DNA of 64,000 nucleotides from Verrucomicrobiaceae bacterium (GTDB lineage Bacteria > Verrucomicrobiota > Verrucomicrobiia > Verrucomicrobiales > Verrucomicrobiaceae), in the NCBI GenBank assembly GCA_027486585.1, contig JAIXOU010000133.1, positions 103,945 through 167,944 on the forward strand. The letters are read 5' to 3'. Positions 43,753 to 51,987 of this stretch are shown here, one piece after another. Every line of letters starts with the position of its first letter. The first letter of the stretch is position 1. Under the pieces are notes generated by a model. That model did no database searches. It saw only the letters and a program-made list of their open reading frames with translations, and was not told the origin of the DNA. Position numbers and translations under genes: made by a program.

Positions 43753-45189
43753 ATGAGGAAATTTTCTCCACGCTCATCTCTACATCTTTATGTGATCAGT
43801 CTCTTTTTTTGGGGTGCAGGCCACGTTTTTGCAGATCAGACACAGGAAATTGAAGAATTAAAAGCAGCGGTTAGAGCGATGCAGCAGACGATCACTCAGC
43901 TGCAAGGGCAAGTAGCCACGCTGCAAGAAAAACAGACCCAACCAACGCAACCAGCCCGCACTCCAGAGTCCACTCCGGCCTTAAAGACGCCGGCGGCCAC
44001 ACCTTTAGCTGCGCTTAAAGAGGCGGTTCTACCAGTTAGCCCAGCTGGCACAACCCAGCCCGCCAGCCGAATGTCCCAAGAGGAATGGTCTCAAACCAAT
44101 CAAGGTCTGGCCACAATCGTAAGACCGAGGGTGTTTGATGATGTGCCTGCTGGCCCCCAACCGCGAAAAGTCATGGAGAGCGAGCATTGGGCAGGCTTTC
44201 ATGAACTCAGTGATAGTGGCTGGTGGATTCATGTTGGCGGCTTACTCATGGCCGATCTCACCTTCCTCAATTCCGAGAGAGCTGACACTTTCGGAAACTC
44301 CCTCAATGTTTGGCAGAGCCGCCTTCATGTGGATCTGCGCAAGAACTCAGACCTAGGTCCGGTGCGTCTCTACTATGAAATGGGCCTCTATGGCGACACC
44401 CGCCACCTTTATGCACAAGTGGGCGGGTTCACCTTTGGCCAAACTTGGTCAGCGTTTTTTGACCCGAGCGCTGCTCCAGATAGCTTGTCTAACCTATCTT
44501 TAGGATATCGTATTGCTCCTCAAATTCGTTACACTTTCCCTCTGGAAAGCAAGCATTTGCAGATCACGGCTGCTCTGGAATCGAGTTACGGAGAATCTAT
44601 TTATACCTTTAATCCTTTTAGAGTGGGCAGCTTAACCAGCAGGCTCCCAAGCTTGATTCTCCAAGCCCGCTGGGAAGATACATGGGGGCACATTCAGTTA
44701 GCAGGTGTAGCGAGAGACCTGCATTATTCGGCTGACGGAGATCATGCAGATAAAGACACTTATGGTTACGGAATCTCCCTCACTACAGCACTGCATCTCA
44801 GTCGCCGTGACCACTTAGTAGCAGGAGCAGCCTTCGGAAATGCAATCCGACAATACCTTTTTAATGCCTATCAACCTAGAAATGCATCAAGCCTGAATGG
44901 AAATTTGGATCTTATGCAGTCGTGGAGCACGTTCGTCGGCTTTCAGCGCGAATGGTCTGCGAAAACGCGCAGCCAAGTCTCCTGGGTTCATTCCTCAAAT
45001 GAATTTAGCCAGGATGATAATTATGTTGTGCCCAATAACAGTGATGTTCTACAGGCCAATCTCATTTGGATGCTTAATGACCAACTTTCCGCAGGTATCG
45101 AGTTCCAATATGATTTGAGCGCATATGAAGTCCAAACCGACGAAGACCGGCATAGCCTCAGGTTCAGTCTAATGTATCGCTTCTTCTAA
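43753..45189 (+). CDS. Outer-membrane porin, DcaP-like, with N-terminal coiled coil
   Basis: A signal peptide (ending in GAGHVFA) is followed by a coiled coil (about residues 30-62, EIEELKAAVRAMQQTITQLQ) that could trimerise the protein in the periplasm. A Pro/Thr-rich linker comes next, then a beta-barrel domain of about 320 residues with alternating aromatic strands and GGFTFGQTWSAFFDPSAAP, the trimeric DcaP-type porin block. The C-terminal residues are SLMYRFF, a typical terminal Phe signal for barrel insertion. The transported compound is unknown. It sits between two copies of a 60-base terminator repeat and may have been inserted there. Confidence 0.85.
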   Translation: MRKFSPRSSLHLYVISLFFWGAGHVFADQTQEIEELKAAVRAMQQTITQLQGQVATLQEKQTQPTQPARTPESTPALKTPAATPLAALKEAVLPVSPAGTTQPASRMSQEEWSQTNQGLATIVRPRVFDDVPAGPQPRKVMESEHWAGFHELSDSGWWIHVGGLLMADLTFLNSERADTFGNSLNVWQSRLHVDLRKNSDLGPVRLYYEMGLYGDTRHLYAQVGGFTFGQTWSAFFDPSAAPDSLSNLSLGYRIAPQIRYTFPLESKHLQITAALESSYGESIYTFNPFRVGSLTSRLPSLILQARWEDTWGHIQLAGVARDLHYSADGDHADKDTYGYGISLTTALHLSRRDHLVAGAAFGNAIRQYLFNAYQPRNASSLNGNLDLMQSWSTFVGFQREWSAKTRSQVSWVHSSNEFSQDDNYVVPNNSDVLQANLIWMLNDQLSAGIEFQYDLSAYEVQTDEDRHSLRFSLMYRFF

Positions 45190-45366
45190 AAATGGAAGAT
45201 TGAGGACTGGCCCCTCGGACGCTAACACGAAAGCAGGTCAAATCATGCACACTTAACTCTAGGTGGTGAAGTGAGACGGACAGTTAAATTCCACCGTGTA
45301 CACTCTTTGAGTCAGCCTGAAATTCACAACACCATCGTTTCGCTGGACAGAGGGCAGCCACTAAAT

Positions 45367-45426
45367 ACAAAAAGGCTGCCTGTAGGACAGACAGCCTCCT
45401 GCGGTTGGAAATCAGACAACGAGCCT
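45367..45426 (-). terminator. rpsU terminator, within 60-bp repeat copy 2
   Basis: On the minus strand, 36 bases after the rpsU stop begins a 60-base stretch identical to 43574-43633. Its far part (45397 down to 45367) is a clear rho-independent terminator: a 9-bp stem with one mismatch, a three-base loop and TTTTTGT. Confidence 0.85.
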
Positions 45427-45462
45427 GAAAATGAAGCCGTTAAAGCTTTTTGAAACCTTCGG

Positions 45463-45696
45463 TTATTGACCGATCGGGTTTACTGGGGGCTCACCAGCTT
45501 TTGGCAGGGTGAAGCGGAAACGGATTTTACCACGCTTTGCGGTCGCGCGGGCTTTGCGCTTGGTGCGGGTCACTGGATTCTCGAAAGCGCGCAGGCGACG
45601 GATCTCTTCGGTGATACCTTCCATCTCGAGCTTGGTTTTAAGGCGCTTCAATGCGCGGTCAACAGGCTCGCCTTTGCGGATTTGAACTTCGGTCAT
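45463..45696 (-). CDS. rpsU: Ribosomal protein bS21
   Basis: Small basic protein of the 30S subunit. MTEVQIRKGEPVDRALKRLK, then EGITEEIRRLRAFENPVTRTKRKARA, matches bS21 throughout. The tail (FRFTLPKAGEPPVNPIGQ) is longer than in E. coli (71 residues). It is followed by its own terminator and diverges from pheS. Confidence 0.96.
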   Translation of the reverse strand: MTEVQIRKGEPVDRALKRLKTKLEMEGITEEIRRLRAFENPVTRTKRKARATAKRGKIRFRFTLPKAGEPPVNPIGQ

Positions 45697-45906
45697 ACAG
45701 GGTCAGAGGGGTGGGTTTGAAAAAGGGCTGTCATGGTAGGGGATAGCATCCATCCGTCAACCGGAAAGATTATTGTCCTGAAACCGGCGCTATTGAACCC
45801 ATTTTGGCGGTTCTTCGGCTATTTTTGGCGATTTCACTGCTGGCCGGATCACCTCCTCAGTTGCATCTCTGCCATTCTGCGCGCATCATCGCCGCCCTTT
45901 GCCGCT

Positions 45907-46926
45907 ATGCTTTCCCAACTTGATTCCCTGAAAACCGAGGCCCTCACTGCTCTCGACACCCTGTCTGATGAAGCCGCCCTGGAGGCTTTCCGGGTGGATT
46001 ACTTGGGTAAAAAGGGCAAGCTGACAGCTCTCAGTGGTGGCATGCGCGAAGTGCCGGCTGACCTCAAAAAGGAAGTCGGAGCCAAGCTCAATGAGGTTCG
46101 TGATGCCATCACCAGTGGCCTAACGGTCCGTCTGGAGGCTCTGCAAGCAGCAAAAGATGCCTCTGCCGTGGCAGGTATTGACATCACTCTTCCAGGCAGG
46201 CCGGGAGCAGGTGTCGGCTCTCTCCATCCACTGACGCAGATCCGTGATCTGGCCGTGCGCACTCTGCGCCGCATGGGCTTCACCTTGGCTGACGGACCTG
46301 AAATTGAAACGGAATGGCATTGTTTTGATGCCCTGAACACTCCAACCGATCACCCGGCCCGAAATGAGAGCGATACCTTTTACATGCCTGACGGCAAACT
46401 CCTGCGCACTCACACCAGCAGTGTGCAAGTTCGCACCATGGAGAGTGCCAAGACATTGCCTGTCCGTATCATTGCGCCCGGAGCAGCCTATCGCCGTGAT
46501 GAGATCGATGCCACCCACCTGAGTGTTTTTAATCAAATCGAAGCACTCTATGTCGATACCGACGTCAGTCTGGCCGATCTGAAAGGCACCCTAGAATATT
46601 TCTTCCGCGAGGTCTTCGGTCCGACCACAGTCGTTCGCTTCCGCCCGCACTTCTTCCCCTTCACTGAGCCGAGCTTCGAAATCGACGTAAAGCTGGAAGC
46701 CAAGGGCAAAGAAGCCCGCTGGATCGAGATCGCAGGATGTGGCATGGTCGATCCGGCCGTCTTTGCCGAGATCAGCAAAAAGCGTGGGGACAGTCTTTTT
46801 GATCCTGAAAAAGTCACCGGCTTTGCTTTTGGCATGGGGTTGGACCGCCTGGCCATGATCATGCACGGCATTTCAGACATCCGTCATTTGATCGAAAACG
46901 ACGTGCGCTTTTTGCAGCAGTTCTGA
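45907..46926 (+). CDS. pheS: PheS, phenylalanyl-tRNA synthetase alpha subunit
   Basis: The ATG at 45907 begins MLSQLDSLKTEAL. The N-terminal coiled coil contains YLGKKGKLTAL. The class II core has GSLHPLTQIRD, DGPEIETEWHCFDALNTP with HPARNESDTFY (motif 2 region), and GFAFGMGLDRLAMIMHGI (motif 3). Length 339 is standard. It forms an alpha2beta2 enzyme with PheT, which is encoded 743 bases downstream. In most bacteria the two genes nearly touch. Here a repeat relic and a gene-bearing inverted-repeat element separate them. Confidence 0.97.
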   Translation: MLSQLDSLKTEALTALDTLSDEAALEAFRVDYLGKKGKLTALSGGMREVPADLKKEVGAKLNEVRDAITSGLTVRLEALQAAKDASAVAGIDITLPGRPGAGVGSLHPLTQIRDLAVRTLRRMGFTLADGPEIETEWHCFDALNTPTDHPARNESDTFYMPDGKLLRTHTSSVQVRTMESAKTLPVRIIAPGAAYRRDEIDATHLSVFNQIEALYVDTDVSLADLKGTLEYFFREVFGPTTVVRFRPHFFPFTEPSFEIDVKLEAKGKEARWIEIAGCGMVDPAVFAEISKKRGDSLFDPEKVTGFAFGMGLDRLAMIMHGISDIRHLIENDVRFLQQF

Positions 46927-46948
46927 GGTCTAAGACACCCAGTTAAAA

Positions 46949-47026
46949 GAGAACAGGAAGATTTAGATTTCAGCTCCTTAAAACTCATTTCTGTTAATCC
47001 TGTCCTTCTGTAAATCCTGTAAAAAC
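46949..47026. repeat. CAGGATTAACA inverted-repeat element, copy D (left arm decayed)
   Basis: The right arm 46989-47026 keeps TGTTAATCCTGTCCTTCTG and TAAATCCTGTAAAAA, the same order as the right arms of copies C and E. The left arm is reduced to GAACAGGA (46951). It starts 23 bases after the pheS stop, next to the gene-bearing element. Confidence 0.75.
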
Positions 47027-47116
47027 CGCCCCAAAAACCGCTCTATAAACTCAACACAAATCACGCACTCCTAGCTCACTCCTACACTCAATTTCAGCTT
47101 ACAGAGAATCGTCAGA

Positions 47117-47640
47117 TTTTTTCACAGGATTAACAAGAGGACAGGATTAACAGAAACAAGAAGAGCCAGATCATGACAATGCAGGAACTCACCAAAACAG
47201 TCATTGGTATGGCTATCGAGATTCATCGAACGATGGGACCTGGGTTTAATGAGTCAATTTATCATCGTTGTTTGGAAATCGAGCTGGCTGGTGCTGGGAT
47301 TGATTTCGAATCCAAGGTTCCCATTGATGTTTTCTACAAAGGTAAGCTGGTTGGCAAGTTTGAGGCCGACATGATCCTCATGGTCATCGACAAGCGGCTC
47401 TTAATCGAACTCAAGTCCTGCGAGGCAATTTCAAAGTCACACGAAGCGCAAACCGTGAACTATCTAACCGCCACTAAAATTGACGATGGTCTCCTCCTCA
47501 ATTTCGGGGCACCGTCTCTTGAAATCAGGCATAAATACCGTCTCTACACTCCACGATCTGTTAAGGATGTTGCTCCCGTCGATCTTCATTAAAAAAAGAA
47601 AATCCTGTTAATCCTGTCTTCTTGTTAATCCTGTAAAAAC
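47117..47640. mobile_element. Inverted-repeat element carrying a GxxExxY gene, inserted between pheS and pheT
   Basis: The left arm (47117-47152) and the right arm (47604-47640), the latter read inverted, match almost base for base over about 35 positions: TTTT(T)ACAGGATTAACAAGA, then GACAGGATTAACAG. Only one internal substitution is seen (AGAGG against AGAAG), plus a small length change in the T run. The right 40 bases are identical to the end of copy C. The GxxExxY gene fills the interior, its stop eight bases from the right arm. No target duplication is evident. Element boundaries are seen; mobility is inferred. Confidence 0.78.
47173..47592 (+). CDS. GxxExxY protein (PD-(D/E)XK nuclease-like family)
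   Basis: The 139-residue protein carries the family motif G24-x-x-E27-x-x-Y30 (GFNESIY) after a helix with GMAIEIHRTMGPG. It has a PD-(D/E)XK core: D66 in KFEADMIL, then E79-L-K81 in LLIELKS, and Gln93 in EAQTVNYL. This suggests a small metal-dependent nuclease, but no activity is proven for the family. The gene is enclosed by the terminal repeats of an inverted-repeat element and breaks the pheS-pheT pair, so it is likely to be the element's own gene. It is read in the same direction as pheST, so it need not block pheT transcription. Confidence 0.9.
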   Translation: MTMQELTKTVIGMAIEIHRTMGPGFNESIYHRCLEIELAGAGIDFESKVPIDVFYKGKLVGKFEADMILMVIDKRLLIELKSCEAISKSHEAQTVNYLTATKIDDGLLLNFGAPSLEIRHKYRLYTPRSVKDVAPVDLH

Positions 47641-47668
47641 AGCCCTCAAATTTCGTCCACCTCCCTTT

Positions 47669-50071
47669 ATGCAAGTCTCCCTCAATTGGCTCCAAACTCA
47701 CATCGATCTCAGCAGCTACACGACGCCGCAGCTCTCGGATTTGCTCACTTTCGCGGGTATCGAAGTGGAAGGGATCGAGGTCAAAGGTCTGGCCACAGAC
47801 AAAGTGATCGTCGCGCAGATTCAGTCCTTTGAGCAACATCCAAACGCAGACAAGCTCAGCGTTTGTCAGGTCGATGATGGCTCGGGCACGCTTCGCCAGA
47901 TTGTTTGCGGAGCTAAAAACTTCAAGGCGGGCGACAAGGTTCCCTTAGCGCTTCCTGGGGCAGCGCTTCCTGGCGGTTTTGAGATTAAAGAAGGCAAGCT
48001 TCGTGGCATCGACTCCAATGGCATGATGTGCAGCAGCAAGGAACTTGGCATTGGCGAAGACACCGGCGGCCTGTGGATTCTGGATACCGATCTACCGATC
48101 GGTAAACCGATCAATCAGATCGTCGAATCTGACACGCTGCTGGATTTGGAAATCACCCCGAACCGTTCCGATCTGCTCAGCCATCTTGGACTAGCACGTG
48201 AGCTGGCAGCATTAACCGGCTTACCATTGAAAGGCGTCCGTGATCACGTCCAAGCAAGCTCCACCACCCGCACCGCCAAAGCAGATGAGGTCACGCTGGC
48301 TGCTACTGATGGATGCCCCTATTATACCGCCCGAATCATCAAAGGCGTCAAGGTCGGTCCAAGCCCTGCTTGGCTGAAATCACGTCTCGAAAGCATCGGC
48401 CTGCGCCCGATCAACAACATCGTGGACATCACGAACTACGTGATGATGGAGATGGGACAATCTCTGCACGCTTTTGACCTGGATAAACTGAGCGGCGGCA
48501 TCGTCGTTCGTCGGGCTAATGAGGGCGAAAAAATCCTCGCTCTCGATGGCCAGGAATACGCTCTGCTCACTGAAGATCTGATCATCGCCGATCACCAGCG
48601 TCCTCTAGCCATTGCTGGAGTCATGGGCGGTGAGGAAACGGGTGTCATCGAAGGCACTACCAACATCCTTTTAGAGAGCGCTTACTTCACCCCATCTGGC
48701 GTGCGCCGCACATCACGCCGCCTCAGCCTGCATTCGGATTCCAGCTATCGTTTTGAGCGTGGCATGGATCCAAAACAAGTGCAGGGCGGCTCGGATCTGG
48801 CGATCAAGCTCATTTTGGAAATTGCTGGAGGCGTCGCAGAAGCAGAATTGCGTGTCGCGGGTGAAGCGCCTGCCTTAGTCAGCACCGTGGAATTGGATGA
48901 AGTGCGGACGCATCGCCTGTTAGGCATTCCAACGCTCACGACTGGCGATGCTCATGACATTTTAGAGAAGCTGGGGCTCATCAAACAATCAGCCAATACC
49001 GAAAAAAGTCTTTGGACCATTCCGAGCTATCGTCTCGATTTGCATCGCAGTGTGGACCTCGTGGAAGAAGTCGCCCGCGTCATCGGACTGGATCGTGTGC
49101 CGTCAAAATTCAACGCCACCTTTGCCTCAGGAGATGCGACGGATCGCCACTACGATCACGCCATGCAACTCCGTCAAGCACTGGTGAATCGTGGCTACAA
49201 TGAAGCTCAAACCTTGCGTTTGATCTCGACACCGCAGATCGAAGATGCTCTGGGCAATCCACTGGCTCAAGCAGGAGCTGCCATGCTGAAAAATCCACTC
49301 AGCGAAGATCTCACCGCTCTGCGTCCGAGTCTGATCCCAGGCCTCCTCGCCAGCGCTGCGCTCAATATCCGCCAAGGTGCCTCACGTCTTCGTTTGTTCG
49401 AAGTGGGGCGCGTTTTCCTGAAGATGCCGAATGGGATGGTGCGGGAAGAAGAGCGGCTCGCCATTCTCCTCAGTGGTCCGGCTTCACCCAGCTCATGGCA
49501 TGGTCGTGTCACAGCAGCTGCGGATGTCTTTGATCTGCGCGGTGTCGTGGAGTCGCTTCCAGGTGTCTCTGCCTTAGAAACCAAAGCCCTCAAAGACAAC
49601 GGCACCTTCCTGATGCATAGCGAACTCAAAATCGGCAATCGCGTGCTTGGTTGGATCGCCCAGGTGCATCCAGCCCGCGCGCGTCAGATCGATGCACGTC
49701 AGCCAGTCTATGTGGTTGAGCTTTTGCTCAGTGCTCTGCGTCAGGGCAGTACGGGTCCTGCTAAATTCACAGACCTTCCGCGCTTCCCCGGCATGACACG
49801 GGATGTGGCCTTTGAGCTGCCGGCAGATGTCTCTCACAGCAAAGTCAGCGCCTTTTTTGCCAGCATCAAAGAACCGCTGCTCATCAAGTCCGAACTGTTC
49901 GATGTCTTCACGGATCCCACAGGAACCAAGCTGCCCGTGGACCGCAAATCCACCGCCTGGACTCTGACCTATCGGAACTCTGAAAAAACGCTCGAAACTG
50001 CCGAAGTCGAAGCCGCCCACGCCCGCATCCTTGCCGCTTTACAAAAGGCGCTGCCTGTCACGATTCGGTGA
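47669..50071 (+). CDS. pheT: PheT, phenylalanyl-tRNA synthetase beta subunit
   Basis: Domains in order: N-terminal tRNA-binding/OB domain (about 40-150, with HPNADKLSVCQVD and VCGAKNF), B3/4 editing domain (about 210-400, LKSRLESIGLRPINNIVDITNY), B5 (about 405-475), core region with YNEAQTLRLIS and ALRPSLIPGLL, and the C-terminal ferredoxin-fold anticodon-binding domain (FPGMTRDVAFELP, SELFDVF). The 800-residue length is normal. It starts 29 bases beyond the inserted element, so pheT may depend on read-through across the element or on a new promoter. Confidence 0.97.
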   Translation: MQVSLNWLQTHIDLSSYTTPQLSDLLTFAGIEVEGIEVKGLATDKVIVAQIQSFEQHPNADKLSVCQVDDGSGTLRQIVCGAKNFKAGDKVPLALPGAALPGGFEIKEGKLRGIDSNGMMCSSKELGIGEDTGGLWILDTDLPIGKPINQIVESDTLLDLEITPNRSDLLSHLGLARELAALTGLPLKGVRDHVQASSTTRTAKADEVTLAATDGCPYYTARIIKGVKVGPSPAWLKSRLESIGLRPINNIVDITNYVMMEMGQSLHAFDLDKLSGGIVVRRANEGEKILALDGQEYALLTEDLIIADHQRPLAIAGVMGGEETGVIEGTTNILLESAYFTPSGVRRTSRRLSLHSDSSYRFERGMDPKQVQGGSDLAIKLILEIAGGVAEAELRVAGEAPALVSTVELDEVRTHRLLGIPTLTTGDAHDILEKLGLIKQSANTEKSLWTIPSYRLDLHRSVDLVEEVARVIGLDRVPSKFNATFASGDATDRHYDHAMQLRQALVNRGYNEAQTLRLISTPQIEDALGNPLAQAGAAMLKNPLSEDLTALRPSLIPGLLASAALNIRQGASRLRLFEVGRVFLKMPNGMVREEERLAILLSGPASPSSWHGRVTAAADVFDLRGVVESLPGVSALETKALKDNGTFLMHSELKIGNRVLGWIAQVHPARARQIDARQPVYVVELLLSALRQGSTGPAKFTDLPRFPGMTRDVAFELPADVSHSKVSAFFASIKEPLLIKSELFDVFTDPTGTKLPVDRKSTAWTLTYRNSEKTLETAEVEAAHARILAALQKALPVTIR

Positions 50072-50073
50072 CC

Positions 50074-50946
50074 TCACCTCGGCACCACAGCCAAGTAATT
50101 TCTCACGGTACTCCAACCTGCGTCATTAAGCTCGCTGCCGTCGCTGCGGCGGGCATAGATGGCCGTGCTGCGGCCACCATCCAGATTGAGCGCACGATCA
50201 ATGCGAGGCCCAGGAATGAGGCCAGGAGTGGCTAAAAGATCCGACAGTTCTCTGAGCGTCGTGTATCGGGCCACGCCGATGAACCATTGGTGAGCCCCAT
50301 CCGTAGCCACGAAAGTACGCGCCGATGTCTTCGTGTGATTAAGCCCCGCAATGGGTTCTCCGCCATCAACGAGACGCGGTCCACATTGGATGAGGTCGGT
50401 GATGCCGGAGTCTCCCTGATACTCGCTATTCCAGACCAGATGAGGTGATTGGCCCGATACCTGAATCATACCTGAAACAAGGGAGGTGTGGGCCAGTCTA
50501 CCCAGCTTTTGTCCATCGGCCATAAGATGCCCCAGTGGCGAAAAATCGGGATGGAAATAGCCACCATTGACTCCAGCGATGGCACCCGCATGGACCATGA
50601 GTCCACGCATAGCGCTGCTGCCTGCATGGGGATGAGGCTGATCAAGCACACGTAGCGTACACAATCTTGCGTCAAAGCCAATGATGCTGACTTCCACATC
50701 GCCAGCATCTAGACTGGTAAAACGCATCTCATGCAGCACTGCCCCACTGGCTAAGGCCTGAGATCGGTCACTGCTCAAGCGCCAGGGAATGGTAATGAAA
50801 GTGGTGCCTGAGCCAGCCTTCGTGGGCTTCAATGGCTGCTGAAAGCCAGACGATGGCGCCATCACAGGTGCGACTGGCAGCAGCGGTTGCTGCACACAGG
50901 CCACCAACATAAGCGCGAACACAATCGCAGCCAAACGACGCATCAT
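50074..50946 (-). CDS. Lipoprotein with phosphodiester glycosidase (NAGPA) domain
   Basis: The ATG at 50946 starts MMRRLAAIVFALMLVAC, a lipoprotein signal with Cys about residue 17. The NAGPA (PF09992) fold shows GVNGGYFHPDFSPLG, LIQCGPRLVDGG and the hallmark ALNLDGGRSTAIY. Members cleave GlcNAc-phosphate diesters or related sugar-phosphodiester bonds; periplasmic bacterial members act on envelope glycans. A GTG/ATG further upstream (50979) overlaps rdgB. It follows rdgB by five bases, so the two share a transcript. Confidence 0.9.
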   Translation of the reverse strand: MMRRLAAIVFALMLVACVQQPLLPVAPVMAPSSGFQQPLKPTKAGSGTTFITIPWRLSSDRSQALASGAVLHEMRFTSLDAGDVEVSIIGFDARLCTLRVLDQPHPHAGSSAMRGLMVHAGAIAGVNGGYFHPDFSPLGHLMADGQKLGRLAHTSLVSGMIQVSGQSPHLVWNSEYQGDSGITDLIQCGPRLVDGGEPIAGLNHTKTSARTFVATDGAHQWFIGVARYTTLRELSDLLATPGLIPGPRIDRALNLDGGRSTAIYARRSDGSELNDAGWSTVRNYLAVVPR

Positions 50947-50951
50947 GGAAG

Positions 50952-51560
50952 TTAGGCTTGGATGTTTTCTGCCAGCCAAGTTTGCATTTCAGCCATGGCT
51001 CTAGCGCGATGACTCAGGCTGTTTTTCACCTCAGGAGAAAGCACCCCAAACGTGTCCTGATAGCCCACGGGCTGAAACAGAGCATCATAGCCAAAGCCAC
51101 CCTCACCTTGTTCTTCCAATCTCAGATGACCTTCCACAGCACCATGAGTGACATGCAGCACCTGTTCATCTTTAACCAAAGCTAGACAGCAGCGGAAACG
51201 CCCCGTGAAACCAGTGCTATTAGGCTGCTCCAGCGCACCCAGTGCCGCTTTGAGCTTTTGCCGATTGTCCGCATCCGTTGCACCCTCCCCCGCATAACGG
51301 GCAGACCAGACGCCAGGCGCGCCATTGAGAGCATCCACTTCGAGTCCCGAATCATCAGCCAAAACAAGCAGGCCAGCTAGCGCAGCACTAGCCCCCTGAG
51401 CTTTGAGGATCGCATTGGCCTCAAAAGTCGTCCCCGTTTCCTCTGGCAAAGTGACTCCAGGGTAGGCGCGCAAACTATGTACCTGCCAGCCCTCTCCCAG
51501 CATGGCAGCGATCTCTTGAGTCTTATGGGCATTGGAAGTGGCGACGAGAAGTTCAGACAT
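50952..51560 (-). CDS. rdgB: RdgB/HAM1-type non-canonical purine NTP pyrophosphatase
   Basis: The enzyme hydrolyses dITP, ITP and XTP to monophosphates. The N-terminus LLVATSNAHKTQEIAAML holds the substrate-binding T-x-N-x-x-K. Later motifs are EETGTTFEANAILKA, LADDSGLEVDALNGAPGVWSARYAG, EGHL, GFGYDALFQP and the C-terminal SHRARAM. Length 202 is normal. First gene of a pair with the NAGPA lipoprotein. Confidence 0.96.
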   Translation of the reverse strand: MSELLVATSNAHKTQEIAAMLGEGWQVHSLRAYPGVTLPEETGTTFEANAILKAQGASAALAGLLVLADDSGLEVDALNGAPGVWSARYAGEGATDADNRQKLKAALGALEQPNSTGFTGRFRCCLALVKDEQVLHVTHGAVEGHLRLEEQGEGGFGYDALFQPVGYQDTFGVLSPEVKNSLSHRARAMAEMQTWLAENIQA

Positions 51561-51834
51561 GGTAACCCTAGAGAAAAGCAGGCACCGCTAGGGCTCAAAT
51601 CCAATTCTCACCTTTCTCAAGACATCTCCGCCAAGCATGATGGAAGTCTCAGTTCATGCGATCAACTGACTTCAGGCCAAAAGTTTCACAAAGGCCTTAC
51701 AACTCATTTACCGAGAGCTGACACATCCTTCGCAGAAAATGCGATGTTGTTCGCAGGTGAGGGAATCACAGTTCCCATCCAAACATTTCAAATAGTGGGT
51801 TGTTCTTCTGGCTGTTGGCATCCTTCGAAAACTT
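51561..51834. other. Intergenic region with several hairpins, possible small RNA
   Basis: No supported gene. Between 51700 and 51834 there are small perfect stems (TCGCA/TGCGA near 51737 and GGGAA/TTCCC near 51763), and the region ends in a strong terminator at 51835. A plus-strand small RNA ending there is possible. I could not match it to a known class. Confidence 0.3.
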
Positions 51835-51867
51835 CAGGGCGGACCGAGTGGTCCGCCCTGTTTGTTT
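51835..51867 (+). terminator. Strong hairpin with T-rich tail
   Basis: A perfect 11-bp G/C-rich stem (CAGGGCGGACC with GGTCCGCCCTG) and a GAGT loop, followed by TTTGTTT. On the plus strand there is no upstream gene in this direction for 1.7 kb (rdgB and the NAGPA gene are on the other strand), so it probably ends an unannotated RNA or insulates thiH. Confidence 0.75.
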
Positions 51868-51987
51868 GGCTGCGCGATGAGGTTCGCTGCTTCCTCATCC
51901 ATGAATGCGCCTGACCGAATCCACTTTTCTGACCAGACGAGGCATTGCACCTTGGCTCGAACGTCGTATAAAAGACATCCCCCTGAC

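Noticed and set aside
51868..51987. TPP riboswitch upstream of thiH
   Set aside because: No CTGAGA core or other conserved TPP aptamer blocks seen.
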